DNA of 64,000 bases from Scybalosoma faecavium (lineage in GTDB: Bacteria; Bacillota; Clostridia; Christensenellales; Christensenellaceae): assembly GCA_018716135.1 (NCBI GenBank), contig DVKG01000009.1:65602-129601 (forward strand). Reading direction: 5' to 3'. Of the stretch, positions 25,520 through 34,385 are shown piece by piece (within the stretch, counting starts at the first letter, position 1; each line of letters begins with the position of its first letter). Under the pieces are notes generated by a model, which was given only the letters and a program-made list of their open reading frames with translations, was not told where the DNA came from and did no database searches. The position numbers were made by a program, and so were the translations under genes.

Positions 25520-26251
25520 CTAAATCTTTTTTGCTGCAAACTGCACTCTTTCATCCTGCTCCGACGCAGCCTCCCGCGTCAAAAAAGAGTACGCCGAGCA
25601 TTCTTCAAAGCCCGCCTCGCGCAGAAGCTCCAGCACGCGCCCTGTCTCATACGCCGTCTGCTCCTGCATCTCGTCGTATCTGCGATATATATCTCCCTCG
25701 CGCACAAAAACAGATACTTCAAACTTCACGCGCGCGTCGCCTATTTTCTCACTTTGCCAAAAGCAGGTCGCGTCGTCACCGTCATCATAAAAGAAATTGT
25801 CCGATAGAATTTCGTTCAGCTTATGCCTCGTGCTCATATCAAACAGGAGCGCTCCGCCTTTTTTTATACAGCTATACGCGCCTTTGAAAAACGCTTTCAG
25901 CTCGCTCTCGCTTTGCATATAATTCACGCCGTCGCAGCAGCACACGAGCGCATCTCTTCGCGGAATATCGAGCGCAGTCATATCTTGAATTATAAACATG
26001 CACTTTTCTCCCGCCGCCCTCGCCTTCGCTTTGGCACAATCCAGCATTCCGGCTGATATATCGCTCGCGATAACGTCAAAGCCCATCCTCGCCAGTCTTA
26101 AAGATATGCTTCCCGTGCCGCACGCCGTTTCAGCTATCTTCTTCGCGCCAATCTCGTTCAAAAAGCCGGAAATATACTCCGCCCAGCCGTCATAATCCAC
26201 ATCGCGCATGAGTACGTCATACGCATAACACAATGCCTCATAGCTTTTCAT
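25520..26251 (-). CDS. class I SAM-dependent methyltransferase
   Basis: 243 aa. Motif I is AETACGTGSISLRLA (about residues 40-54), the acidic end of strand 2 is IASDISAGML, and motif III/IV follows as ALVCCCDGVNYM. This is the Methyltransf_25/11 architecture used on small molecules. The substrate cannot be told. It overlaps the upstream M20 hydrolase gene by 4 bases (ATGA), so the two are one operon, but the pairing does not suggest a pathway to me. Confidence 0.85.
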   Translation of the reverse strand: MKSYEALCYAYDVLMRDVDYDGWAEYISGFLNEIGAKKIAETACGTGSISLRLARMGFDVIASDISAGMLDCAKAKARAAGEKCMFIIQDMTALDIPRRDALVCCCDGVNYMQSESELKAFFKGAYSCIKKGGALLFDMSTRHKLNEILSDNFFYDDGDDATCFWQSEKIGDARVKFEVSVFVREGDIYRRYDEMQEQTAYETGRVLELLREAGFEECSAYSFLTREAASEQDERVQFAAKKI

Positions 26252-27390
26252 GCCACACCTGCGATTTTTGCAAACAGCGCCAGACCTTCTGCCATTATGC
26301 TTTCGTCGAAGTCAAAATCGGCGCTGTGAAGCGGTACGGAGTTTTCGTCTCCTGCTCCGAGGAATATAAAGCAGCCCGGAACTTCCTTCTGATAGAAAGA
26401 AAAATCTTCGCTCATCATCACCTCCCGCACATCGAATATTTGCTCCGGCGCCATCATACCCGCCACTTTGTCTACCAGCTCCCCGTCGTTCATGACAGCA
26501 GGATAGCTCATAGTCTCGAAATACTCTCCGCGCACTCCGGTGTAAAGCTCTATGCCGTCCAATATCTTCTGCATTCCCTGCTTGATATGCGCCGACACTT
26601 TTTCATTGAACACACGCAGCGTTCCTTCTATCAAAACATCACCGCAGACTATATTCCTCGCTTCGCCTCCGGAGATAGTCCCAAACGTCAGAACCGACTT
26701 CTCATACGGGTCTGTCTGCCTTGTTATAAGCGTTTGCGCCTGCATTATGAAGCTCGCCGCCGCTATCAGAGCGTCGTTTCCGCCATGCGGCGCCGCGCCG
26801 TGAGCCGCCTTTCCCTTCAGTCTCACATTGACATCCGTCATCTCGCTCATAAGCGCGCCTTTTTTCAGTCCGTACGTATGCTTGGGGACGTCGGGCCATA
26901 TATGCAGACCATATATTTCGTCTACATCAGGCGATCTCAACGCGCCTTCTTTTATCATTCCGTCCGAGCCTCCGTTCTGTTCTTCCGCAGGCTGGAATAT
27001 AAATACTATATTCTGCGTCAGCTTATCTTTATTCTCGCTCACAAGCTTTGCCAAAGTAAGCGCAATTGTCATATGACCGTCGTGACCGCAGGCGTGCATG
27101 ACCCCGTCGTTCAGCGAGCAGAAGTCGTGCTCATTCTTCTCTGTTATAGACAGACCGTCTATATCCGCGCGGAAGGCTATCGTCTTTTCTGCATTCTCGG
27201 CATAAAAAACCGCCTTTACTCCTGTCTCAAACAGCACCTCTACGCTGTCCGGTGATAATTTCTTCATATACTCCAATATGAAATCGCGCGTTTCATATTC
27301 CTCTCCGGAAAGCTCCGGTCTTCTGTGCAGCGTCCTGCGCAGGTCTATCATAAAAGGAAGATATTCGTTCAAAGGCTCGAGTTTCGGCAT
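26248..27390 (-). CDS. M20 family amidohydrolase (N-acyl-L-amino-acid amidohydrolase type)
   Basis: 380-aa zinc or manganese hydrolase of the M20D group (hippurate/N-acetyl amino-acid deacylases). Metal-site motifs are visible: HACGHDGHM (Cys and His ligands), QPAEE (catalytic and ligand Glu), AAPHGG, and SEDFSFY toward the C-terminus. The small dimerisation domain lies between the two halves of the catalytic domain. First gene of a two-gene operon with the methyltransferase, divergent from ddl. Confidence 0.9.
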   Translation of the reverse strand: MPKLEPLNEYLPFMIDLRRTLHRRPELSGEEYETRDFILEYMKKLSPDSVEVLFETGVKAVFYAENAEKTIAFRADIDGLSITEKNEHDFCSLNDGVMHACGHDGHMTIALTLAKLVSENKDKLTQNIVFIFQPAEEQNGGSDGMIKEGALRSPDVDEIYGLHIWPDVPKHTYGLKKGALMSEMTDVNVRLKGKAAHGAAPHGGNDALIAAASFIMQAQTLITRQTDPYEKSVLTFGTISGGEARNIVCGDVLIEGTLRVFNEKVSAHIKQGMQKILDGIELYTGVRGEYFETMSYPAVMNDGELVDKVAGMMAPEQIFDVREVMMSEDFSFYQKEVPGCFIFLGAGDENSVPLHSADFDFDESIMAEGLALFAKIAGVA

Positions 27391-27575
27391 TCTTTTTTCT
27401 CCTTACATATTCATTATCATTAAAAAGTATACTACATCGCACGGCTGCGCGCAAATCCGCGCCGAAAAAACCTTGGTTTAAACCTAGCATTCATACCTAA
27501 ATGCAAGCTTTAAAATCAAAAAATGCAGTTACACATGCTTTTTCTCAAATATTCAGCTCTATCCCCCAATATATG

Positions 27576-27609
27576 TGATATAATGTGTTCATCCGAAAAA
27601 TTTTCGGAT
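27576..27609 (+). promoter_or_regulatory. extended -10 promoter and palindrome before ddl
   Basis: TGA-TATAAT (27576-27584) is an extended -10 element. A 19-base palindrome, ATCCGAAAA-A-TTTTCGGAT (27591-27609), begins about where transcription should start, a good place for a repressor site or a hairpin at the mRNA 5' end. Confidence 0.5.
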
Positions 27610-27642
27610 TGTGAAATAGAAAACTAGGAGATGGAAAACATA

Positions 27643-28680
27643 ATGAATATAGTAGTTCTTGCCGGAGGTTTCGGCAAAGAGAGACAGGTATCCCTCTCAT
27701 CCGGCGGCATGGTTGCCCGCGCATTGCGCGAGGCCGGTCACGATGTAATACTCGTCGATTCCTATCTCGGAGTCAAGGATCTGCCGGAGGACATAACGCT
27801 CGCGTTTAAAAACGCCGAGCTTCCCACAACTAAAGTTGAGCGAACCGTACCTGATCTTCAAGCTTTGGCGGCGTCCCGCACGGGCGGCCTCGGCGAAATA
27901 GGCGACGGCGTCATCGAGCTTTGCCGCGCGGCGGATATAGTTTATATGGCTCTGCACGGCGACGACGGCGAAAACGGAAAAATGCAGGCCTTTTTCGACA
28001 TTCTCGGCGTTAAATACACCGGAGCGGGATATTTGGAAAGCGCACTGGCAATGAACAAAAATCTGGCTAAGCTGCTTTTCGCAGAAAACGGAGTCCTCTC
28101 TCCCGAAGGCAAGCTGTTCAAAGCCGGAGACGACATATCTTCTGCGGCTCAAATGAAATTCCCGCTAATAGTCAAGCCTTGCTCCGGCGGCTCGAGCGTC
28201 GGTCTCTATCAGGTAGAAAACGAGGAGGAGCTGCGTCAGGCGTTTGAAAGCGCGTCCGAAGCATATGACGGCGAGGTTCTCATAGAACAAAAAATCACAG
28301 GACGTGAGTTTACCGTTGCTCTTCTCGGCGGCGAAGCCCTGCCCGTAATCGAAATCATCCCCAAAGGCGGTATGTACGACTACGAGCATAAATATCAGGC
28401 GGGCTGGACTGAAGAAATTTGTCCGGCGGAGATAACAGACGAGCAGCGTGAAAAGCTGCAAAAAGCTGCCCTCGCCGCTTACAACGCGCTTGGTCTCAGC
28501 GTATATGCGCGCGCGGACTTCATCCTAACGGCAGACGACGAACCCTACTGCCTCGAGGTTAATACCCTGCCCGGCATGACTCCCACAAGCCTCGTCCCGC
28601 AGGCGGCGGCGGCCATAGGTCTGGGATACAGCGAGCTGTGTGATAAAATGATAAATCTTTCTTTGGAGAAATACAGGTAA
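27643..28680 (+). CDS. ddl: D-alanine--D-alanine ligase
   Basis: Makes the D-Ala-D-Ala dipeptide for peptidoglycan precursors, using ATP. From the ATG at 27643 (MNIVVLAGGFGKERQVSLSS) it is 345 aa. An ATG four codons earlier (27631) is less likely because AGGAG touches it directly. ATP-grasp features: HGDDGENGKMQAFF, MNKNLAKLLF, KPCSGGSSVG, and the metal-binding LEVNTLPGMTP at the C-terminus. murF follows after 8 bases, so the dipeptide maker and the enzyme that uses it are coupled. Confidence 0.95.
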   Translation: MNIVVLAGGFGKERQVSLSSGGMVARALREAGHDVILVDSYLGVKDLPEDITLAFKNAELPTTKVERTVPDLQALAASRTGGLGEIGDGVIELCRAADIVYMALHGDDGENGKMQAFFDILGVKYTGAGYLESALAMNKNLAKLLFAENGVLSPEGKLFKAGDDISSAAQMKFPLIVKPCSGGSSVGLYQVENEEELRQAFESASEAYDGEVLIEQKITGREFTVALLGGEALPVIEIIPKGGMYDYEHKYQAGWTEEICPAEITDEQREKLQKAALAAYNALGLSVYARADFILTADDEPYCLEVNTLPGMTPTSLVPQAAAAIGLGYSELCDKMINLSLEKYR

Positions 28681-28688
28681 ATAAAAAC

Positions 28689-30035
28689 ATGAAAAGCTTT
28701 ACAGCGTCGCAGGCGGCGCAGTGGATGAAAGGAAAACTCTACGGCGACGATACCATGATCGCCGCAGTTTCTATAGACAGCAGAAAAGCAAACGGCGCGC
28801 TCTTCGTCCCTATCATAGGAGAGCGTCTCGACGGGCGCAAATTTATTCCAAACGCCATGGAAAACGGCGCTGTTATGACCTTGGCTGACAGGTCGGTGCC
28901 ATATCCTCACATTCTCGTGGACGACACTCTCTCCGCGTTTCAGGATCTCGCAAAAGGTTACACCGCTTATGTCGGCACTAAGATCGTCGGTATAACAGGC
29001 AGCGCCGGAAAGACTACCACAAAAGAAATGATCGCCGCTGCACTCTCCGGCAAGCTCCGCGTTCACAAAACGCAAGGCAATTTCAACAATCAGACGGGCG
29101 TGCCTCAGACTCTTCTCGCTCTCAGCGAGGAGGATGAGATCGGCGTTATTGAAATGGGCATGAACCATTTCGGAGAAATACGCGCGCTCTCCCGCATGGC
29201 TCAGCCCGACGTCTGCGTTATAACAAACATAGGCGAGGCTCACATAGAATATCTCGGTTCCAGAGAAGGCATTCTGCAAGCGAAAACCGAAATGCTCGAA
29301 TACATGAAGCCTGACGGCAAAATCATCGTAAACGGCGACGACGATATGCTGATAAAGCTAAAGCAGTCGCGCAGCGACGTAATAACATACGGTCTCGGCG
29401 AGCATTGCGACTTCCGCGCCGCGGACATAATAGACAAAGGTCTGGCGGGTATGGAATTTACAGTCATCGCTCCCGGAGTCAGCAGGCGCGTATTCGTTCC
29501 CGTCCCCGGCGCTCATATGGTTTACAACGCTCTGGCGGCGGTGTGCGTCGGGCGCTGCTTCGGCTTGGCAATGAGCGACATTTCCGACGGAATCTCGGCG
29601 TACCGTCCGATCAAAGGCAGAATGGACATACGCATCGGCAAACGTCTGACAGTCGTAGACGATACGTACAACGCCAACCCGCAGTCCATGCGCGCCGCTA
29701 TAGACGCCGTATCCATCGCCAGCGGCAGGCGCGTTCTCATATTAGGCAACATGTTTGAGCTTGGCGAAAATCAGGTACAATACCACCGCGAGCTCGGCGA
29801 ATACGCCGCCAAATCGGGCGCAGGTCTGATAATCGGCATAGGCGAAAACGGCTCTGACATTAAGGCCGGAGCTGACGCCTCCGGCGGAACGGCGCTCTCT
29901 TTCGAAACACAGGACGAGCTTCTGGTCCGTTTGCCCGAGCTGCTAAAAGCCGGCGATACAATACTTGTCAAAGGTTCGCGCGGTATGCATTTGGAAAAAA
30001 CAGCAGACGCCGTACTCCAAATGGCCGAGCTTTGA
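28689..30035 (+). CDS. murF: UDP-N-acetylmuramoyl-tripeptide--D-alanyl-D-alanine ligase MurF
   Basis: Adds D-Ala-D-Ala to the UDP-MurNAc tripeptide in the cytoplasm. 448 aa, normal length. Mur ligase P-loop GITGSAGKTTTKE (101-113), GVIEMGMNHFGEI, NIGEAHIEYLGS and the C-terminal DDTYNANPQSM are present. The ribosome binding site is weak, so translation is probably coupled to ddl. A strong terminator follows at 30064. Confidence 0.96.
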   Translation: MKSFTASQAAQWMKGKLYGDDTMIAAVSIDSRKANGALFVPIIGERLDGRKFIPNAMENGAVMTLADRSVPYPHILVDDTLSAFQDLAKGYTAYVGTKIVGITGSAGKTTTKEMIAAALSGKLRVHKTQGNFNNQTGVPQTLLALSEEDEIGVIEMGMNHFGEIRALSRMAQPDVCVITNIGEAHIEYLGSREGILQAKTEMLEYMKPDGKIIVNGDDDMLIKLKQSRSDVITYGLGEHCDFRAADIIDKGLAGMEFTVIAPGVSRRVFVPVPGAHMVYNALAAVCVGRCFGLAMSDISDGISAYRPIKGRMDIRIGKRLTVVDDTYNANPQSMRAAIDAVSIASGRRVLILGNMFELGENQVQYHRELGEYAAKSGAGLIIGIGENGSDIKAGADASGGTALSFETQDELLVRLPELLKAGDTILVKGSRGMHLEKTADAVLQMAEL

Positions 30036-30063
30036 TAATCCGCGCCAAATAAATCTGTACTTT

Positions 30064-30094
30064 AAGCTGCGCTTGCACGTGCGCAGCTTTTTAT
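30064..30094 (+). terminator. rho-independent terminator after murF
   Basis: AAGCTGCGC and GCGCAGCTT form a 9-bp stem followed by TTTTAT. Confidence 0.85.
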
Positions 30095-30118
30095 GCTCAA
30101 ATAACACCGGAGGAAAAC

Positions 30119-30649
30119 ATGTCTCAAAGACAAATTATAAAATGCTGCGCCGGCGATCTGAACACTGTAGCAGCGTTATACGACAAAACAGTTACACATC
30201 TTGAAAATACTATCAATTACCCTCGATGGACAAGCGGAGTTTACCCCTGCAGGGAGAGCGTCGCCAAAGCCATTTCCGAAGGGGTGCAATATATGTGTCT
30301 CGAAGACGGAAAAGCAGTCGGCGCGTTTATTTTAAACGAGGATCCGCAAGGCGACTACTCCGCCGGCGACTGGAAAAAAGCTCTGTCCGTCGGAGAATAT
30401 TTAATAATACATACTCTCGCAGTACCTCCCGAGCTGTCCCGCAAAGGCGTCGCATCTCTGATGGTAAATTTCAGCATAGCCAAAGCGAGAGGAGACGGGT
30501 ATAAGGCTGTCAGAATCGACGTCGTCCCCGACAACTATCCCGCACGCAAGCTGTATGAACAATGCGGCTTTTCCTTCGCAGGAGAAAAAGACCTCAAGCG
30601 CGGGCTGGACGGCATTCCTAAATTTGCACTTTATGAGCTTAATTTTTAG
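30119..30649 (+). CDS. GNAT family N-acetyltransferase
   Basis: 176 aa. The GNAT acetyl-CoA site is seen as LIIHTLAVPPELSRKGVAS (strand 4 and the pyrophosphate loop, where RKGVAS stands for the usual RGxG/A pattern), then VPDNYPARKLYEQCGF, the typical C-terminal strand-helix. The substrate is unknown. It stands alone between the murF terminator and a shared terminator, with GGAGG before the ATG. Confidence 0.85.
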   Translation: MSQRQIIKCCAGDLNTVAALYDKTVTHLENTINYPRWTSGVYPCRESVAKAISEGVQYMCLEDGKAVGAFILNEDPQGDYSAGDWKKALSVGEYLIIHTLAVPPELSRKGVASLMVNFSIAKARGDGYKAVRIDVVPDNYPARKLYEQCGFSFAGEKDLKRGLDGIPKFALYELNF

Positions 30650-30657
30650 ACTGCAAT

Positions 30658-30692
30658 AACAACCGCAGAAAAATCTGCGGTTGTTTATTTTC
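30658..30692. terminator. bidirectional terminator between convergent genes
   Basis: A 12-bp stem (AACAACCGCAGA with TCTGCGGTTGTT), loop AAAA. The plus-strand side has a T-rich tail (TATTTT); it also lies just after the stop of the convergent gene at 30693. Confidence 0.8.
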
Positions 30693-31139
30693 TCAGTATC
30701 TTGGCTTGTCTTTTATCTCCTGATAATATGCTTCTGCGCCAATTTCTCTTATTCTCTCATTTATAGCTACGTGACGCCTATACAAATTCTCATCCAGCCC
30801 CGTGTGATCGCACGGAAATTCACTGCACTCGAAGCAGAATTCTACTTGTTTTTCCTCTGAGCACGCCCGCACTTTGCAGTTTTTGTAGAATTTGCACTTC
30901 TCTTTTCTGCATCCGCCGCACTCTGCATCAGAAAAATAATTCAACATTTTCTCAAACTGCGGATAAACCTCAAAAACCTCATCCAGCTGCACTGAAAACC
31001 TTTCTGCATACGGTCTGAAGTTTCCCAGATTCTTTTTCAACTCTGCGCTGTGTCTGTTTATATCCCCTCCGGCAAACGCAAAGCATTTTCCGCAGTGCAG
31101 TCCGCACGGCGCAAGTCTGTCAAGATACTCTTTGCCCAT
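30693..31139 (-). CDS. Cys-rich DUF3795-type protein
   Basis: 148 aa. It starts MGKEYLDRLAPCGLHCGKCF and has nine further cysteines in patterns CGGCRKEKC, CKVRAC and CFECSEFPC, matching the DUF3795 family common in anaerobes. The clusters suggest bound zinc or an iron-sulfur centre, but no function is established that I know of. The ATG follows GAGGAGG. Located downstream of the DUF4353 lipoprotein gene, separated by a terminator. Confidence 0.75.
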   Translation of the reverse strand: MGKEYLDRLAPCGLHCGKCFAFAGGDINRHSAELKKNLGNFRPYAERFSVQLDEVFEVYPQFEKMLNYFSDAECGGCRKEKCKFYKNCKVRACSEEKQVEFCFECSEFPCDHTGLDENLYRRHVAINERIREIGAEAYYQEIKDKPRY

Positions 31140-31154
31140 ATTTTACCTCCTCAC

Positions 31155-31191
31155 TTAAAAAACAGCCCGCGTCACTTTCCGCAACGCAGGC
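31155..31191 (-). terminator. rho-independent terminator after the DUF4353 lipoprotein
   Basis: Minus strand: GCCtGCGT pairs with ACGCgGGC, followed by TGTTTTTTAA. Confidence 0.75.
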
Positions 31192-31209
31192 ATAATCTGT
31201 TTACTTTAT

Positions 31210-32112
31210 TTATTTACCGGCTTGCGTTATGCAGCCCGAGTCCACGTCGAGCTTCCCGTCGCAGTTCATTATCTTGCCTTCTGCGACCACACTTGTAGAC
31301 CCGCCTGTTATCGTAAGAGCCGTAACGCTCTGGAGTCCGTCGTCTCCCGCGTTTATAGTTATGTTTCCGCCTTCAATATAGATATATCCCTTGTTGGCAT
31401 CCGTTTCATTGTCAGCTTTTATGCCGTCTTTTCTGGCTTCGATTTTAATCTCTCCATTCCGTATAAGCACAGAATCATTGCCTTTCAGGCCATGGTTAGC
31501 CGCAGTCACATTCACACTGCCGCTGACTATTTTGAGATCGTTTTTCGAGCCTATTCCATTGTTCACATTTCCGGCGACGTTCAGCGTCCCGCTGCCGTTT
31601 ATAGTAAGGTCGTCCGACGAATATACACACGCCGTCGCATCTGACGCCGCAGCATCGGCGAAGCTGTTTTCAGTGCCGTCCGCGAGAGTTATCAGCGTTT
31701 TGTCCGCACTGTTTACACAAAACGGCGCTCCCCGCCTGCTCGTTAGATTCAAACCGTTAAGCACGATTTGAACCTTATCGCCTGCGCTTTTATCCGCTTC
31801 CACTATTATCTGTCCATCAGAGCAGGAGCCGGAGATTATATACGTGCCCGCCTTTGTTATTTTTAGAGTAGTCCCTTCGGCAGATATGCCATCTCCCGTC
31901 GCCTCTACGCCTCCGTCTGAAAAGACCGCTTTTGCCGCTGTGCTTTCGTCGTAATCGCTGGTTAAATCGTAATCTGAGAAAGACGCCGTCGCCGTCCCTG
32001 ACGTTTCGCTCAAATCCGCCGTCTGCGACTGCACCGCCGCCTGACATCCTCCCATCACAACCATAACGCCGAGCGACATAATAATCGCTATAATCCTAGT
32101 TAATTTTTTCAT
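31210..32112 (-). CDS. lipoprotein with carbohydrate-binding-like DUF4353 domain
   Basis: 300 aa. Signal peptide with a lipobox, VVMGGCQAA, so it should be a lipid-anchored surface protein. The mature part is rich in Ala, Ser, Thr and Asp near the anchor, then shows repeated strands such as GTTLKITKAGTYIISG, LNGLNLTSRRGAPFCV and GIKADNE, typical of the right-handed beta-helix called DUF4353 or carbohydrate-binding domain-containing protein. Other family members are often longer at the C-terminus; this one stops right after the helix (SGCITQAGK). Binding target unknown. Confidence 0.75.
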   Translation of the reverse strand: MKKLTRIIAIIMSLGVMVVMGGCQAAVQSQTADLSETSGTATASFSDYDLTSDYDESTAAKAVFSDGGVEATGDGISAEGTTLKITKAGTYIISGSCSDGQIIVEADKSAGDKVQIVLNGLNLTSRRGAPFCVNSADKTLITLADGTENSFADAAASDATACVYSSDDLTINGSGTLNVAGNVNNGIGSKNDLKIVSGSVNVTAANHGLKGNDSVLIRNGEIKIEARKDGIKADNETDANKGYIYIEGGNITINAGDDGLQSVTALTITGGSTSVVAEGKIMNCDGKLDVDSGCITQAGK

Positions 32113-32139
32113 CCGCGTTTCCTTTCCGTCTCCCTGATT

Positions 32140-32170
32140 CTCTAAGCCGCAGAATTGCCTCGGCTTAGAG
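32140..32170 (-). other. 10-bp hairpin in the 5' UTR of the DUF4353 gene
   Basis: CTCTAAGCCG and CGGCTTAGAG are perfect inverted repeats with an 11-base loop, lying just upstream of the ribosome binding site (GGAAAGGAAA) of the gene that starts at 32112. Could influence mRNA stability or translation. Confidence 0.45.
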
Positions 32171-32172
32171 CT

Positions 32173-32229
32173 GGTTCAATAAGGGGCACCGCCGTCTGTA
32201 GCGGCGGATTTCATATGTTCACGGTTATA
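32173..32229. repeat. dispersed hairpin repeat, copy A
   Basis: Begins with GGTTCAATAAGGGGCAC and ends with TGTTCACGGTTATA; both blocks recur at 45930-46035. Between them is the hairpin CCGCCG/CGGCGG. In this copy the end block abuts the -10 box of the DUF4353 gene promoter on the minus strand, so the repeat forms part of that 5' UTR. Confidence 0.65.
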
Positions 32230-32258
32230 ATTATACCGCGTAAATCAAATGTAGGCAA
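32230..32258 (-). promoter_or_regulatory. promoter of the DUF4353 lipoprotein gene
   Basis: Minus strand: TTGCCT (32253-32258) and TATAAT (32230-32235), 17-base spacer. The rest of the 32113-32445 gap holds the repeat, a 5' UTR hairpin and a terminator; no gene. Confidence 0.55.
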
Positions 32259-32335
32259 CGCATTTTTTGTTTTATTATTCTTCATAATCCCCATTATTCA
32301 AACTCGCATTTGTATAATACGTTTGATATATCATA

Positions 32336-32378
32336 TAACAAAACAAGGCGGGCAGTCTTTTTTTCAACCGTCCGCCTT
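32336..32378 (-). terminator. terminator after the GH25 lysozyme gene
   Basis: Minus strand: AAGGCGG and CCGCCTT enclose an imperfect inner stem and are followed by GTTTTGTT. Confidence 0.55.
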
Positions 32379-32445
32379 TATACTTACACGTATTCTTCTT
32401 TAAATCTATTCACACTTTTGTAATGCTCTCACAACCCAGGCTTTA

Positions 32446-33561
32446 TCAGTATTTCAACACTTGACCGACATATATTCTGTCGGGATTCGCTATGTTATTC
32501 TTGCCTACGAGCCGCTGCACGCTCACGTCCAATCTGTTTGCTATTCTTGTCAGATTGTCCCCCGGCCTCACTATATATGCACTGTCCAGGCCTCTGGACG
32601 TGTTATACCCGCCGGCTCGCGGTATACTGACCACTTGCCCGGGATATATTCTGTTCGGATCCTGTATTGAGTTTGCGCGCAGTATTTCGTTCAAATCTGT
32701 TCCGCTGTTTTGAGCTATGTCGTACAGAGTATCTCCCCGCTGCACGATATACCTGCTCTGCGCTCCCAATTCTTTGCGCGGTGCATCCGTGTATATCCTC
32801 AGCACCTGACCTGGATATATTCTATCCGGATCTTTTATTGAGTTATACTTCACCAGCTCTTCTACCGTCACGCCGAATCTGCGCGCTATAGCGTACAGCG
32901 TATCTCCGCTCTGAACGGTATAGTACACAACGCTGCTGCGCCGCCTGGTATCACTCCCGCCGTTCTGCGGCAGAAGCTTTGTAACCTCTACGGAATCGCG
33001 GAAGTAATCTTCATCTACATAGCCGTCTATTCCCAGACGCCTGCCTTTATCCGTATACTGCCACCCCGTCCACGTGCTCCATTCTCCGGTATCAGGAGCG
33101 GCAACTCCGTACTGAGCTACCCATAGCGGAAAGCGAGTCAGCCCCGTGTAATCCGCACGTGCAGAATAGCTGTCGGTATATATCATACCTCCGATCCCGA
33201 GCAGTCTCTCCGCCTCTTCGAGAAAAACTCCGACCACTCGGCTAAAGCTCTCTTTACTTGTGAAAAACCTTCTGTTGCCCGGTTCTACAGCAAAAAGAGC
33301 ATCCGATCTGCGGCCGGAGAGCGCTCCTGCGAAATACCTCGCCTCTGCACGCGCCTCTTCGTCCGTCCGCGCGAGCAGATAGTGATAGAACGCAGTTTTC
33401 AAGCCTTCGCGCCTCGCTCCATCGTAATAATCGTCCAGCCGAGGATCACGATAGTCTGTGCCCTCTGTAGCCTTTATGTAAAGCAAACGCACGTCTGTTT
33501 GTGCAAGTCTGGGGAAATTTATCTCCCCCTGCCAGTTACTTATATCTATACCTCTAATCAT
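32446..33561 (-). CDS. GH25 lysozyme-like muramidase with three LysM domains
   Basis: 371 aa from the ATG at 33559-33561 (MIRGIDISNWQGEINFPRL), behind GGGAGG; the longer frame adds 27 residues with no signal. The GH25 barrel (about 1-195) has DISNWQG and YIKATEG. The usual catalytic stretch near strand 4 (LDIE-like) reads LFAVEPGN, so one acidic residue is shifted or lost and activity is uncertain. Three LysM repeats follow (about 213-260, 270-317, 327-371), each with the (V)xxGDTLYxIA and YPGQVL patterns. There is no signal peptide, so it must be released by lysis, used in the mother cell on the spore cortex, or exported otherwise. Confidence 0.85.
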   Translation of the reverse strand: MIRGIDISNWQGEINFPRLAQTDVRLLYIKATEGTDYRDPRLDDYYDGARREGLKTAFYHYLLARTDEEARAEARYFAGALSGRRSDALFAVEPGNRRFFTSKESFSRVVGVFLEEAERLLGIGGMIYTDSYSARADYTGLTRFPLWVAQYGVAAPDTGEWSTWTGWQYTDKGRRLGIDGYVDEDYFRDSVEVTKLLPQNGGSDTRRRSSVVYYTVQSGDTLYAIARRFGVTVEELVKYNSIKDPDRIYPGQVLRIYTDAPRKELGAQSRYIVQRGDTLYDIAQNSGTDLNEILRANSIQDPNRIYPGQVVSIPRAGGYNTSRGLDSAYIVRPGDNLTRIANRLDVSVQRLVGKNNIANPDRIYVGQVLKY

Positions 33562-33637
33562 AATATACCTCCCAATATCCTTGGTTGAATATATTATGCT
33601 CCAACGCAGAAGGTTGTCACCCAAATTCTTTTTTCGT

Positions 33638-33664
33638 AACAAAAAAGAGCGCCGAAGCGCTCTT
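33638..33664 (-). terminator. rho-independent terminator after hpf
   Basis: Minus strand: AAGAGCGC-TTCG-GCGCTCTT followed by TTTTGTT. Confidence 0.9.
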
Positions 33665-33675
33665 GTATGCCATTG

Positions 33676-34206
33676 TCAGTTATATTCCGGTTCAATAAGA
33701 CCAAGGTCGCCGTCCTTGCGCTTGTACAGCACGTTTACATCGCCCGTCTCGGAATTAGAGAATACAAAAAAGCTGTGTCCCAGCAATTCCATCTGCATCT
33801 GCGCCTCCTCGACATCCATCGGCTTTACGGGGAAGGTTTTTCTTCTGACGATGACAGCGTCATCTTCTTCCATATCCTCCATCTCATAGACAGGCTCCTG
33901 AGCAAAAGCTCCGTCATGCAGTCTCTTTTCGAGCTTAGTCCTATGCCGGCGAATCTGTCTCTCGAGCTTCTTGAGAGCCGCGTCTATCGAACCGTACATG
34001 TCCCCGCTGACCTCTTCTGTCCTGAGCACTACCCCGTCGAAGGGTACAGTCACCTCGGCGATGTGCCTGCTCTTTTCTATCGAGAGCGTGACATAGACGT
34101 CAGTCTCGGGGCGGAAGTATCTCTCGAGCTTTGAAGCCTTCTTCTCGACCAAACCCTCCAGATACTTAGAAATTTCCATGCCTTTACCTGTAACAATAAG
34201 ACGCAT
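33676..34206 (-). CDS. hpf: ribosome hibernation promoting factor, long form (HPF/RaiA)
   Basis: Binds the 30S decoding site and dimerises ribosomes into inactive 100S particles in stationary phase. 176 aa from the ATG at 34204-34206 (MRLIVTGKGMEISKYLEG), with AGGAGG 7 bases upstream; an ATG six codons earlier is less likely. The N-terminal domain has the beta-alpha fold; the C-terminal dimerisation domain shows VVRRKTFPVKPMDVEEAQMQ and ELLGHSFFVF, which marks the long form. Its own gene is preceded by a structured RNA (34386-34600), in line with the raiA motif being named for this gene. Confidence 0.95.
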   Translation of the reverse strand: MRLIVTGKGMEISKYLEGLVEKKASKLERYFRPETDVYVTLSIEKSRHIAEVTVPFDGVVLRTEEVSGDMYGSIDAALKKLERQIRRHRTKLEKRLHDGAFAQEPVYEMEDMEEDDAVIVRRKTFPVKPMDVEEAQMQMELLGHSFFVFSNSETGDVNVLYKRKDGDLGLIEPEYN

Positions 34207-34385
34207 GTAGCTGCCTCCTTTCATCGGTACAATTATTTATGTACCTTCTTATGTGTTCTATATAATACTTCGACGCCGGTGATTAAAACTCCTGCAAACA
34301 TTGTGAAATATCTAAAAATTTTTGCATGCCCGATTCAAGCCCAAGCCTCGCGCGCAGCGCCATGCTCCCGAAGGACAAATCCACA

